Shown here piece after piece: positions 34,031-45,927 of a stretch of 64,000 bases of DNA (position 1 is the stretch's first letter; each line of letters starts with the position of its first letter). Position numbers and translations under genes: made by a program. The notes below the pieces were generated by a model. That model searched no databases. It saw only the letters and a program-made list of their open reading frames with translations, and was not told the origin of the DNA. This stretch comes from Lycium barbarum (lineage: Eukaryota; Streptophyta; Magnoliopsida; Solanales; Solanaceae): positions 11,730,336 through 11,794,335 of the forward strand of contig NC_083340.1 in the NCBI RefSeq assembly GCF_019175385.1, in the 5' to 3' direction.

Positions 34031-37000
34031 GTGCGTGTTATAGGAAGATTCAAACCGCTCGATGCGCAGTCCCTGCAAAGCTGTAAGCATACTTCGGCTT
34101 CCGCAACTGGAAGCCTGGGTGATATTTCACCTTGCTAAAATGTTTCCATGAATAAAATTCCTGCGCTCAAAGAAAATTATGAGTTTCGAAATTCGTGTTG
34201 ATTTTGAATCATCCTTTGCTTCATGACTTTCGTGATGTTTTCTTGATGCTAAGATTCGTATGCCGTGCATTATCGTTGAGGAGTAGCTAAAAATCGGTTC
34301 TGCGCTACTCAAAGAAAATTTGTTAGTATAAAAGGAAGTGGTTGCCTTGCGTTGAACATTGAAGCTTTGGCTTTGAATCCGTGCTTCTCGTTGCTATGCC
34401 CTTGCGGAAATCTGATTATGTGAATATGGCTTGGGGATGAGCCGTCCGCAAAATTTCTCCAGTTCGACTTTGGGAAAAATGGGAGTTTTTCTTACTTTTC
34501 TCGAATTGAGTAGTGGTTGTGGAAATTTGAGGATTAGGAATTATTGCTACTCGATCGGGAGTGTAGGTTGAAGGCATTTGTGGGATGGTATAGTTAGGAT
34601 CTAAGTGAGGCGAAATTGCTAAGGAAACGTTGCAAATTGAGCTGGGAGTTGAGGTTGTGTTAGGAAAAGGCTTAAGGTATCTCCCAGATTGACTACAATA
34701 TTTTTTTCGAACCACCTTGCTATCCTTTTGTTCTTGCACCAAACCCATACCGGTGTTGAATGATTCAAATCTTTCTGCCATTGTGTCTAGTCCTTAATAC
34801 AGATTCGCCGCCAAAACAATGTTCAATGCCAGACAACCTTTTAAAGAGAAAAGTAAAACTTCATAAACAAAATAAAATGTTAGTGCATGAAATAAATGCC
34901 CAAAATAATGTATATAATCTTTTTTTTTTTTTTTTAAGTTAGATTAGTTCGTGATCTAATTAAGCAGGCTCTAGATTAGAGACGACTTGAGTCATACAAA
35001 GGAAACGAATGGATGAAAATGAATCATCAACTATTTAGCTCTGACGGTTGAGGACGAATCGGAAGAAAAGAAAACTATATTGAAGTAGAACATGCAATTT
35101 TGAAGGAAGGTTGACTCATATCGAACGCCAAAGCTTGGTTCCGAGTTAATTCTTACCAATTTCGGCATACATTTTTAAATTTGTCCCAGTTTTAGGACGC
35201 TTTGAAAAGATGACTTGGGTTGCATTCCAAAATTGTCCCAGTTTCATGCTCCCTCGTTTGGGGAATATTAAAATTTGTAGTAAATAAGACCGGGCCTTAT
35301 ATAGGCTGCCTACGTATCCTGTATCCGACAGGAAATCAGGTCAAACGTAGTTCGGGCGGTGTGTAAAAAGTTTTTTTTTTTAATAATGCAAGAAATTAGC
35401 TTAGAGAAGGTCATGATTGATCGGGCGAAGACAGTTGAATTTAATGTACCCGAGAGTTACGAAGCACTGGCGGGTTGCAAAATGTCAAGGACAGGAGACC
35501 TATGAGATTGTCCTTCGACTTGCATGCCAAAAAATGAAATTAATGGGTGCGCGAAGATAAATTTCAGCGACCCAGAATGACGCGATTGACTCAGCGAAGG
35601 CTCCGCAGAAGCAAAGTACTTGAACAGTCATTCTTGAACAACTTGATGGCAAAAATCGAACAAATATCGAGAAGTGCCATTTGATAGATTGGACCAATAA
35701 ATTTGGACATCTACCAATAGAAGAAACGATAAATGCTGAAAATGATAGAATTGGAAAGTAAAAGTTCCATGATGTAAACCGAGTGCAAAAATGGATTCTA
35801 CGAGGCATGGAGCTAACGGGTCGAATGTTTCATCGTTTGAGACAGAAGATCGTACCCGTAAAAAAAGCTCTAAAACTTGCGGTTTGATGGGGCAAATTGT
35901 TCGACACTAATAGATTTGAGTAACTAAGCAAATAACGATAAGAGAATGCCTATTAAAACAGAGTTGGAACTATAAGAGTTAACTTTAAGGATTTTCAAGG
36001 CTAGTTTATCTATGCGAAAATTAGGAAATTTCCTCCGACGATTAGAAATTTGTCGGGAGCCATGCTAAGAATGCGAACGATCTTAAAGGTGCTCTAGAGT
36101 GGCTAAAGTGCGCTAACCGCGGAATAATTTTTTTTTTTTTTTGAGGTGAGGATGATGCAAAAATAATTAATGAATATGCAATTGTGCGGCAAAGCAAATA
36201 TGAATTTTACTTTTCTTCTGAAACAAAGATGATGTTAGCAAATATCAAGTAATAAATTTTCACAAATAAATTCAAATAAGAGCCTGCAAATAAATTTAAG
36301 TAATGAGCTTGGCATTAGGTGATAATCGCAAATAAATTCAAAAGCAAGCATATTGCAAATAAGTTCAAGTAAACCACTTAGCAAGCAAGCACGCAACTTA
36401 AAAGCTTATAACATAAGTATATAAAATAACAGCCACGCGTGTTAATACGTAGGGGACCTCCTTATGCCCGAGGTAGGCCTAGCGTGTATTTGAGAGATGA
36501 AGGTGCCATTATATGTCATCCCATTTGCTCTTTAATTAATTAAACGAGTCTATTCCCAAAATGAAGTACATAAATATTTTTAAGCTTTATTACATGCCAA
36601 AATAAGAAAAGAAAAAATATTCCTAAAAATAAGCTAAGTTTAATTGCGTTCAAGCTTCTTTCAAAACTTGCGATCTTCATGGCTACCTGCATCACAAAAG
36701 GTTAGTCAAACCCCACCATCCTAAAGTTTAATTCATTAGAGCAATGGTCGATATTTGGCACAATCAACTTCAAATAATGCACACATAACATGATAAGCGT
36801 CGCTTGGGGTCATGAACCCACTTGGACATTTTGGTAACGTTTACTAATGGACTTAATACACCTTGGGTATTAAGCCTCCTAGGTTCGTGTATGTCCTTAA
36901 AAGGGTTTTGGCTTAACTCTATCTTAGGCTAACTGAGAGTTGTTTTCCTATGACACAAGGCTCCCCCAAGCGGACAACTTGGGAGTGGAAAGTCTGTGGC

Positions 37001-37326
37001 CGTCGACTGCACCGCCGATCGACTAAATCCACTAGACCAATCCAACTAAAGGGTAATTTAGTAGTGCACGGGCGCGAACCGCGAAGCCGCTTTAAGTGTG
37101 TGAATATGTGTGAGTTTTCCAGGAGTGGAAGAAAATATGAACGAAATGCCAGTTAAAGAAAGCAGTAACATATTATTACATAAAAAATTTTACATAATAA
37201 AACATTCACGTAAAAGAACATAAAAGATACAAATAAAGCAACAATAAAGGCAAAAAATAAAGAAAAACAACCAAACATCCAACAAATTAATTATTAACCT
37301 AAATTTGTTATGGTTAGAACCTAAGG
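34031..37326 (-). other. 5' interior of the large element, nearly non-coding
   Basis: Between the primer-binding site and the arrays. The only notable frame is at 34416-34781 (121 codons, minus), beginning MAERFESFNTGMGLVQEQKD and containing SGRYLKPFPNTTSTPSS; it has no recognised domain and may be a remnant of the start of a gag-like frame. 35500-35808 (minus) is open for about 100 codons without any motif. Poly(T) runs occur at 34920-34935 and 36128-36142. No protease, RT or integrase motif is visible. Confidence 0.6.
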
Positions 37327-37344
37327 TCCCCAGCAGAGTCGCCA
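37327..37344 (-). promoter_or_regulatory. Primer-binding site of the large element
   Basis: The minus strand reads TGGCGACTCTGCTGGGGA three bases after the 5' LTR end (ACA, then GCT). TGG pairs with the CCA end of a tRNA. Ogre elements are reported to use tRNA-Arg; the tRNA here should be matched to be sure. Confidence 0.85.
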
Positions 37345-37347
37345 AGC

Positions 37348-40300
37348 TGTTATACCCCATTTTAACCTGGGTTAGAGCGGAGTACAACATATTGGAGACT
37401 CCTAAATTGCTTGATTAAAGAGTCGCCACCTAATTGATTTTTACGGTGAATTAGGACACCAAATTATTAACTAAGGTAAAGTTAAAACTAAACCTCTGTT
37501 AATGGTCTGCTTAATCAGTGTGATTCTAGGTAAGGGTTCTATATTATCCTAAAGGGAAGGTGTCAGGCATCCTTTAGAATCCGTTAACTACGGTTATCCG
37601 GCCAAACTTAGGTTAATTAATTAAAGTTAAAGATGTAAATGTAGAATTTAAATTTTAAGAAATTGTCTTACAATGTTGCTAATGTTTTAAAAGGAAAATA
37701 TAAGCTATTTAAAATAACAGTTGTAAATATTATTAAGGCTTTAAATAATAAAGCTATTTAAAATAAACTTATGAATGTTGTTGAAGCTTTAAGTGAAAAT
37801 ATAATAATGCTATAGAAAATAATCTTATAAATATTGCTATGGCTTTAAAAAATGCTATTTTTAAAAAAATAATATTTGCAGAATATAATAATTTACATAT
37901 AAATGGAAAAGAGTGCGGGTTGCAGCGTTTTAATATTTGAAACAACTCAAACGGCGAGATATTAATTGATTTTGCAATTTTGGAATATAGACAAGGTGCG
38001 AATTTTCTTTATCCTTCTCATTATCTCTTATTAATTATGCTTAGCTAAAAATATGCATGATTGATTCAAACTTGAAGAGTTATTTATAAAATATACTTGA
38101 ATTTATATTTGTGTATTAGTGAAATTCTGAAATTCCTAAGATAGTAAGAACAAAAATGGTTCCTTTAACCCAAAATATATAGGCATGCTATTTTACAAAT
38201 CAATTATTCTAATAAAAATAAATATTATATATACTATAAATGGTTCAACATAAAACAAAAACGTATGGGACTAATGGCGAGTTTCTTTCTTAAATTCTAC
38301 CCATTATACTAAAGCTAACCCACTAAATTTTACTAAAATTCATCTAAGCTAGGAAAACAACAAAGTAAGGGTTAGTCAAATAATACAAATTAAATGCATG
38401 AAACAAAAATAGAGGCTGAAATAAAATTCAGTGGGCTCAGCCCATGTTTGAAGGACTGCTGCTGCTGCTGTTGGTGAGAATGGGCTCAGCCCACTCTTTT
38501 TTTTTTTTATGCTGCGGATCTGCCTGCTATTGGGCTTCGGCCCAATAAATTCTATTTTTTTTTCGCTGCGGACAGGATTGATAGGGAATGTCTCGGAAGG
38601 ATTTTGTTGGGCTTTTAGCCCAACTCCGAATGCGGAGAAGAACGAGTCCCTCAGACTCGTGTGCGATGGTCATGCATAAAATGAAAGGAAATAATTAGTA
38701 TCTAATCAATAAATATGGCTAAACATATAAAATACACACAATTCAGCCAACACACATTTATGAAATTCCTACAGTATGTTAACAGTGAAATAGACTTCAA
38801 GGACTTAGTTACATCTCCGAAAAGAAAAAAACAAAAAACAAATGGTCCTTAAGGAATTCAAATGAAACCAGAGGCTTGATTCTATGTAATGACTCAGACC
38901 CAATGTTTCCCAAATAGTGATAGCCATTGACCATGACAGGATACCTAGCATTTTATTTCTAACACTCAAGCTTTCAAGGGTTGAACCAGCAATCCCCAAA
39001 CTTTATGCATTTCCCCTTTACTCAATGTGGCTTAGCTACGGTTAACAAACGAATAGGTAATCAAGATAGAACATTCTGAAATCTTAGAATCTCAGCAGCG
39101 CAGAAGCAATATGTTCATGATAACATTTGACATAAAAAAAAAAACCATAGCAATAGGAGGCTCAGCAGCCCTTATTAGTTTGCGACAGATAACAGGAAAT
39201 TCGAAGTCTTAAATGATGCAATGGCTGTCCAAATTTCTACCGAGGGGGCCAGCAATGTCAAAACCCAACAGCAGTTAGCACACACATATATTTTAGACCA
39301 AACCAATTCTAAAATGATGAGATTATTATTTCGAATGCATCACGCAAACCCAGAACTGGACAGAACTCATCTTTTAAACTAGTAGCAGACTCTTCAAGGC
39401 ATGATTGTTGCTACTAAATGAAATAGTTCTTCATAAGTTTAGCTGACCACTAAATGATCATTTAGGCGCACAGGCACATTGGACCATAGTTCTTTTAATC
39501 ATACCTTGATATCCAAACTTAAATGATCTCTAAACCACCAAGTCATACTTAATTAAATCATCTTCATTTTAAGCAAGAAATGATACTAAAGCAAACTAAT
39601 CCAAACAATGCCTATTAAGCTGAGATTCATTAAGCTACTGATTCATAACAAACCAAGCTTATAGCCATCCCACAGAGATAGTAACAAACACTTATAGAGT
39701 TATACCACACAAATAACATTTGAACTAAAAGAAATCTATAACTAGCTTACACTTTAACTAAGGGAATTGAGCTAACTAACAGTCATACTAATAGTGCGCC
39801 AAGCTCATTGTTTAAGCTAGAATAGAATCAACACTATATGATTATACACCTAATGCAACACTAAGTAAGCCAGATATACAAAAATCCTTCAAGTAAGGTC
39901 GCAGTTCAAAGAGAAGGCATAACTGATTTCAAACAAGAGGCATACATGGGATGCAGGCATAGCTAACATAATGGTCAACCTATATAGACACCTTATCCAC
40001 AGCAAGAGGTCATGCTTACCAAATAGTTTTGTATTTTAAGTTGAAACAGGAGGGAGGCTTGATAAATTACAGTGTAGATGATTAAATGCATGTTGAGAGT
40101 TGTTTCAGATGAGGTGTTGCACAAGATAAGCAAGTATGCATGGGCAGGCAAGCTGAGATGCAAGAAAAAGGAGGCAGGGGAGATACATAATCACACATAG
40201 GAGGACATAACAAGGCAAGGGGAATTGATGCAAAGAGATACAAGTAGGCTGTGAACTATAGGGAAGCATACACAGAGATGAAGAGGATGCTTATGATGAG

Positions 40301-43213
40301 AGGCAGGATAGCAAGGAAGGAAGATATGTCAACATCAACACATAGGGGATTAATCAGAACAGTGTAGGTACAATGCAAATGGTGACATGCACAGAGGTCA
40401 TAAGCCAGTCAGGATGAAGCTAACATGGTGTTCCAAGAGGATAGACTAGTCAATAATGATGCTAAGGGTAGTATGACCTACAAATGCATGGCAGAGCTGC
40501 AATATATGATCATGGATCCTAAAGTCCAACTAAGGGCTGATCTGGAGATTAACAATAGCAGTGCAGGTTCTTGCTAGGAAACAGCTACAAACTAGAAACT
40601 TAGACAAACTATATTGAAACCAAAGTTGCACCTTTAAAACTGTCATCAGTTTGAAGTCTCAGCAGTAGCATCAAAACCATTTTAAAGTTATACCATATGC
40701 TAATATCTAGACTGGATATAGATTACAACAGCAACCAAACTAAGAATGGCAAAAAGAAGGAAACAGGTTGATGTTTAACTTGAACTAATACCCACTCAGC
40801 TAAGCAGATCAGAATGAACTTATGTTAAGGCTAAACGTTTATCCAAATTCCCATAGAACAAGCAGGGACCTTAGTGTATGAACTCATGCCCAGGAGATTC
40901 AAAAAATACAAAACCAAAAGCTGGCATTTCTAGTGTAGACAGATGAGATTCAGAATATAGATTTTATGACTTCGTCTAACATGTTGAAACTCATTCTTTT
41001 TCTTTTATTACCAGCTGACCTCAACAACATATCCTAGTCAATAAGGAAGGCCATTGTCATATTTTGAGTGAGGTTACCATGACACAACTGCCAAACAAGG
41101 TTCAGATCCAACCAACAACTACAGAGGCACAAAAGGTAAATATGATTATGCCGAGCTAATATGAAGGAGACACTAAACTGAAACAACATTCACATTTTTT
41201 ATTGAACTGCTAAAACATCTAAATAAACATATGCAATTGTATCAACAGGACTTCTGCTAAACTAGTATGGGGAATAATCCTAAACCTAACCAACATATGA
41301 TATCACATAAAGATGTAGTCAAGCAAAATCACAGGTTAACTGATGCACAACCAGTCAAAGCTGGACATGTATGGCACAACTAACCAGTTGAACTATTCTG
41401 TGACCAATCATCATTGAGCAAACAAAAACATGCTTAAGCTGCTATAAGCTAAATAACCTATGGCTAACCAAAACAAGACATAAAATGAGCCACTGCAGAA
41501 CAACTAAAAAGGCAGGCACATACACATAATTAGCAGACTACAAACTAAAATATAGAACTAATCAAATTAGCAGACTACAAACTAAATCTATACCATTTAC
41601 CAGATTGAATTCTCAGCATGCAAACAAACGACATTCAGACTAAGACGAACATCTTAAACTAAGTAACAACAGCAAACCGACAAGATTTCAAGCTAAGCCA
41701 AAACGTAATAATGACTCATTTAATCACAATAACTAAGATAACATCAAACTCAACCGTATCAGCACACAAACATATTAAACTGCAATACAAGGAAATAAAT
41801 GGGATTTACTGACCTTTTGCAGGTGCAGCGAAATGGGATTTTGAATCTCTGATCTACGCTCGAATTCGCAAGATACTAGGATCCCTTTTGAGTGCGATTT
41901 TCATCTATAACAAAGTCGAACCTTCGTTTCTAAAACTTCGACTCACTCAAATAGAACGAAAACAGAACAAAGAAATTAGGATCCACAAAAACAGATTAGA
42001 CTCGATAGAAGTTCTATGGTTGGAAACTCCTTATTTCTGGGGGTTCGATGATTGAAACTTCTTTTATCGAATTTCCCCAGTTCTAAAACGAAAGAAAGTC
42101 CCCCCCCCCCCCCCCCCTTGTATGAAACTTCAAAACGAGTATTTATAGGAAACAACTAGGGTTTGCTAAAGAGAAAGGGTGTGAGGAGAGAGAGGAGCGG
42201 GGAAGACAAGGCTAGGTGGGGAACAGGGCATGGTGGGGGAAGCGGAGAACAGGGGGTAGTGGAAGCGGCGGCGAGGGTTTTCGGGGTAAAGGGAAGAGAG
42301 GAGAGGGAAAAAGAGAAGGGAGCGGCGGAGAGAAGGAGGAAAGAGAAGGGAAAAGAGTGAAGGGAATGAAAGGGGAAACCCTAAAAAGGGTTCCCCTTAT
42401 TTGGCTGAAAATGGATCGGACCCGGTCCATTTGTGGACCGGGTCAAATTTTAGACTGGGTATTAAAAGGATGGACTAGTGAATTAAAACATGGACTGATC
42501 TAAAAAATCGAGATAAAATATATGGGCCAACCCAAAAAATATTTAGGAGTCAATTGGACTTTGATTTGGGGTCCGGTAAGTGGAAATACGGACTGAGTAC
42601 AAGAAATAGTTTGGCTTCTAAATTTGAATAAGAGACCCATTTTGATTAACGATGCACTAAAGGTGCCAGAATATCACCTAATACGGAAATATGTAACTAT
42701 AAAAGATCCGGATAATAAAATTATATGATGTTGCAATGACCGTGCAATAATATTTAATAACAAACAAACGCTATCATTTAAATGTGCGAAATAAATGCGA
42801 TGTGCATGCGGAAGTTGGTAGAACGTTGAGAAATGCAAATTCCGATAATACTAAATAATAGCAGCAAACAAATAGTGGTAGTAATACTGCTAATAATAAT
42901 AACAATAATGACAATGGTAATAATGATAATGCTGATGATAATGGTGATGAAAAATAATAATAGATATAATAATAATAGTAGATAACAAATATTGATAATT
43001 AATAACAAAAATAATAATTGATAATAATAATAATAATAATAATGATAATAATAATAGTTGTAACAGAATAATAAAACGCCGTTATTGATAAGAGACTAAT
43101 AACTATAGTAAATATAATATATATTATTATTTTATTTTATTTTTATTTTTGAAAATATTAGAAGCGCAAATATGTATTTCGGAGAAGAGGCGGGACAAAA
43201 TTGGGTGTCAACA
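37348..43213 (-). repeat. 5' LTR of the large element (5,866 bp)
   Basis: Near-perfect direct repeat of 24545-30438. Small differences seen by eye include a 16-bp tandem duplication near 39630 and a shorter (AAT)n at 43018-43045. It contains the TATA box at 42140-42147 (minus). Confidence 0.94.
42140..42147 (-). promoter_or_regulatory. LTR TATA box (5' LTR, promoter copy)
   Basis: TATAAATA on the minus strand, same context as 29324-29331. In this LTR it would drive the element RNA. A poly(G) run (C18 on plus, 42100-42117) lies just downstream. Confidence 0.55.
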
Positions 43214-44942
43214 GCAGTCACCAACGATTCCAAGTTGTCTTCGAGATATTTCTCATACACTTTTGCCCACCAAGATTTATACTTGGATGAAAGGAGCTTC
43301 CTCACATTAGACGTAGTGGTAGGGAAAGTTTCCTTCGACATGAATTTTTGTGACACACAAATTCGAGAGAATCTAAGTCCTTCGGCTAATAAGGCACTGC
43401 GAATATCACTTTCCAAGACGCTAGGAGTCTCTTGATAAAACCCAAACTGACGGCTGAATCGGTACGGACTATATGGTTTGAAGATGTAGGAGTCCTCACT
43501 CCTCAAATGAAGGTGATTAAAACGAAGGCTCATAAAGTAACTCACCTTCAACTCTGGTTCCTTGCCATTATCCACAAAATAATGAGGATGGGACCTATTT
43601 GGCATAGTAGAAGTCCAAGCAACGCTATCTCCTCGGTGAACGCATTTTCTTGCATGCTCCCCATCAAAATATCTTGCAGCACCTTCTCCAGAATAGACTA
43701 CCATTAACGGAACTGATGGTCCGTTAGGAAGTGCAAAATGCGTCTTGAAGTAGTGAGCAAGCCAACCATATACATAATGAATGGGAAATGATACTTTGAT
43801 ATGCTCAAGTTGCGATGACTTGGAAATCTTGGTTAAACCATTGTAAATGTTCGATAAGACTGGGACTGCAAGACTAATTACTCGTTGATTTGCCATCATG
43901 GCCTCCATTCCAAAAGTCCCTGGTCGAATGAAGTCACTATCTTTAGAGGAAAATACAAAGGCGCACAACCAACATGATAAGAAGGCTGCTAAATATGAAT
44001 CATCCCTTTGTTCATGATCTACTCCAAGTTTGGAAAACATTACTTCATCTGCACTTGACCACTCGGCTACTCCAGGTATAGCTCCAGTTGGATTATATGT
44101 TGACTTCAAGTGAGCAGACTTTTTCTCCTTCCGTGGTGGAGCAGGCTCATATTTCAAAGTTCTTTTGCACCAAAACTTTATCCACTTGCTCAAGGGCACA
44201 CTTGGAGCATGAATCTCACCTTCTTGAAGAAGTTGAAAGGCTACGAATAGGTACTCACATGTTTGGGAACGAACCTTTCTTTATTCTTATTGGTACCTGT
44301 AAGCTCCTTAGCTTCGGGCACTACTTCTTCATAAGGGGAACCACCAATGGGTAGACCTCTAATGACGTGTAAATCCCATAGGAATATTGATAGCTCTCCA
44401 ACGAATGTAAGAAATGTATTTGTCGTTGGACACCAGGCTTTAAAGAATGCTTGCAATATGTTTGAATTGCGATCATAGGTGAACAGAGAAGCATAAATAG
44501 CACCATATATTCTCGCTGTCTTCAAAGTTTGTTGACTTCTGCCAAGCATGTCTTCAGCCCATTCCTAATATCCTGGTGTATGATGATATTCACGGTCAAT
44601 TTCCATGGTTCCTGATCCCCAGTGTACTTGTCCTTGAAGTATTCGACGTCCTAAACAAGGAAGGGTGCCCGCAACGTTCGACTTGCGATGATTTGGATTC
44701 TGAAGGGACCACATTTTTGACGATCGGTTAGAACCTTGGTTGTGTTCTGAAGTCCAATTCAGCATATGGAGAGAATTCCTCAAAGATGGCCACGGACCAG
44801 CGTAGCAACCAACCAGTGGAATATGAGTCAGCAACTTGGTTAAGATCTCGCCATTTTCAGCTTCAATTATGAGATACTTATTTTTGGAAGACAGAGACGT
44901 ATAATCTCTTAAATGAACCATCTCTTCAAACTGCATGAACAA
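43214..44942 (-). pseudogene. Plant mobile domain (PMD) gene, N-terminal and PMD segment
   Basis: The minus strand encodes a plant mobile domain, a plant-specific module shared by transposons and a few host silencing proteins. From 44942: FEEMVHLRDYTSLSSKNKYL, then GCYAGPWPSLRNSL; a TAG at 44565-44567 replaces a tryptophan. Next come AWCPTTNTFLTFVGELSIFL and LPIGGSPYEEVVPEAKEL (44241-44549), a frameshift near 44240, then PLSKWIKFWCKRTLKYEPAP to YLEDNLESLVTAV (44199-43214). Conserved-looking parts include FPIHYVYGWLAHYFKTH and YFDGEHARKCVH. It ends abruptly at the inserted retrotransposon and resumes at 24544. An AG before 44942 suggests an upstream exon. It lies antisense to the Tat element. 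Confidence 0.8.
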
Positions 44943-45000
44943 AAGAAGCTTGGTTAATCACAAGGTTGAAGTTGATTGAATTCATGTAAACGGTACTTAT

Positions 45001-45455
45001 CAGTCTTAAGGTGTCTGAGGCAATGTTAATCTCTCGCCCCCTAAGTCGATTGTTTTGTGAATGTAGTGTTAAAAGGAGCTCAAATTGTCAGTCTCAAAGT
45101 GTCGGAGGTAATATTATTCTCTCGCACTCTAAGCTGATTGTTTCTTGGATACGGCACCAAAAGTGTCTTTACTTATCAATCTCATAAGCTGATTGTTTCT
45201 TGGATACGGCACCAAAAGTGTCTTTACTTATCAATCTCAAAGTGTCAGAGGTAATATTAATCTCTCGCACTCTAAGTTGATTGCTTCGCGGATACATCGT
45301 CAAAAGGACCTTCACTTGTCAGTCTCAAAGTGTCGGAGCCAATATTATTCTCACGCACCCTAAGCCAATCGCTTCATAAATATACGCATGTCAGTCTTAA
45401 GATGTCGGAGGTAATATTATTCTCTCGCACCTTAAACTGATTTCTCATAAACTTT
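45001..45455. repeat. ~88-bp tandem repeat, five copies
   Basis: CAGTCTYAARGTGTCGGAGG-like starts at 45001, 45089, 45232, 45320 and 45392, each followed by TAATATTATTCTCTCGCACYC and TAAGYYGATTG. An extra 55-bp duplication (AAGCTGATTGTTTCTTGGAT at 45131 and 45186) lengthens one unit. It lies between the PMD gene and the 3' LTR of the Tat element. Confidence 0.92.
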
Positions 45456-45912
45456 ATCAGTATTGGACCTTTAAAATAAAAAAAATAAAAGAACTGTCAG
45501 AGCCGGACTCCAGGTTAATGCTAAAAAACGAGAGAAGCATGCAACCTTATATACACATCAAAGGCGGCTGATAACAACTTAATTTCGATGTGGGACGTTC
45601 CATGCAGAAGTTGTCTCCCAAAATATCCAACTAGTTTATGGCCTTGGCCTAAATTTGTTAGGAGTCTGAATGTTTGGCAATTTTAAGGTGCCAAAAAGAA
45701 AAGTCATTGGCTGATTCAATTATGTTGCTGAAGATATATTATTATGGAACCATGAAATCACTTTAAGCTTCCACGTTGGTTAATTAGCAGGATCACGAGG
45801 CTTAAATTCTAAATCCCCCTTCAAGGAAAAAGGGGTTGACTTAGCTTCTTCGGTTACTTCAAGTCTAATCGTGGAGGTTGGACTAATCGCAGATCTCATC
45901 TCAATAAGCCTT
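45456..45912 (+). other. Tat 3' untranslated segment, no gene
   Basis: Non-coding sequence between the 88-bp repeats and the polypurine tract, with nothing recognisable inside. Confidence 0.5.
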
Positions 45913-45927
45913 GAAGTAAGGGGCATT
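45913..45927 (+). promoter_or_regulatory. Polypurine tract of the Tat element
   Basis: GAAGTAAGGGGCATT directly precedes the LTR start TGTGGATAAC. This is the usual place and purine bias of a plus-strand primer. Confidence 0.75.

Larger units (their letters stand above)
24545..43213 (-). mobile_element. Large non-autonomous Ogre/Tat-type retrotransposon (18,669 bp)
   Basis: Two long direct repeats of 5,894 bp (24545-30438) and 5,866 bp (37348-43213) flank a 6,909-bp interior. LTR ends in minus orientation are TGTTGACACCCAATTTTGTC and GGGGTATAACA. A primer-binding site (37327-37344), a polypurine tract (30439-30455) and flanks ACAGT/GCAGT (24540-24544, 43214-43218) complete the structure. It is transcribed right to left. 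The interior has no RT, RNase H or integrase, only a 121-codon relic frame and tandem arrays, so it resembles a LARD mobilised by an autonomous relative. LTR identity is very high (about 20 substitutions seen by eye), indicating a recent insertion. It interrupts the PMD gene. Confidence 0.93.

Noticed and set aside
24545..43213. The 5.9-kb direct repeat as an assembly duplication
   Set aside because: The copies differ by scattered substitutions and indels, and have a primer site, polypurine tract and near-duplicated flanks exactly where LTRs require them.
43132..44199. A 355-codon frame taken as an intact PMD gene
   Set aside because: Its last residues are translated from the inserted LTR, and upstream coding sequence has a stop and a frameshift.
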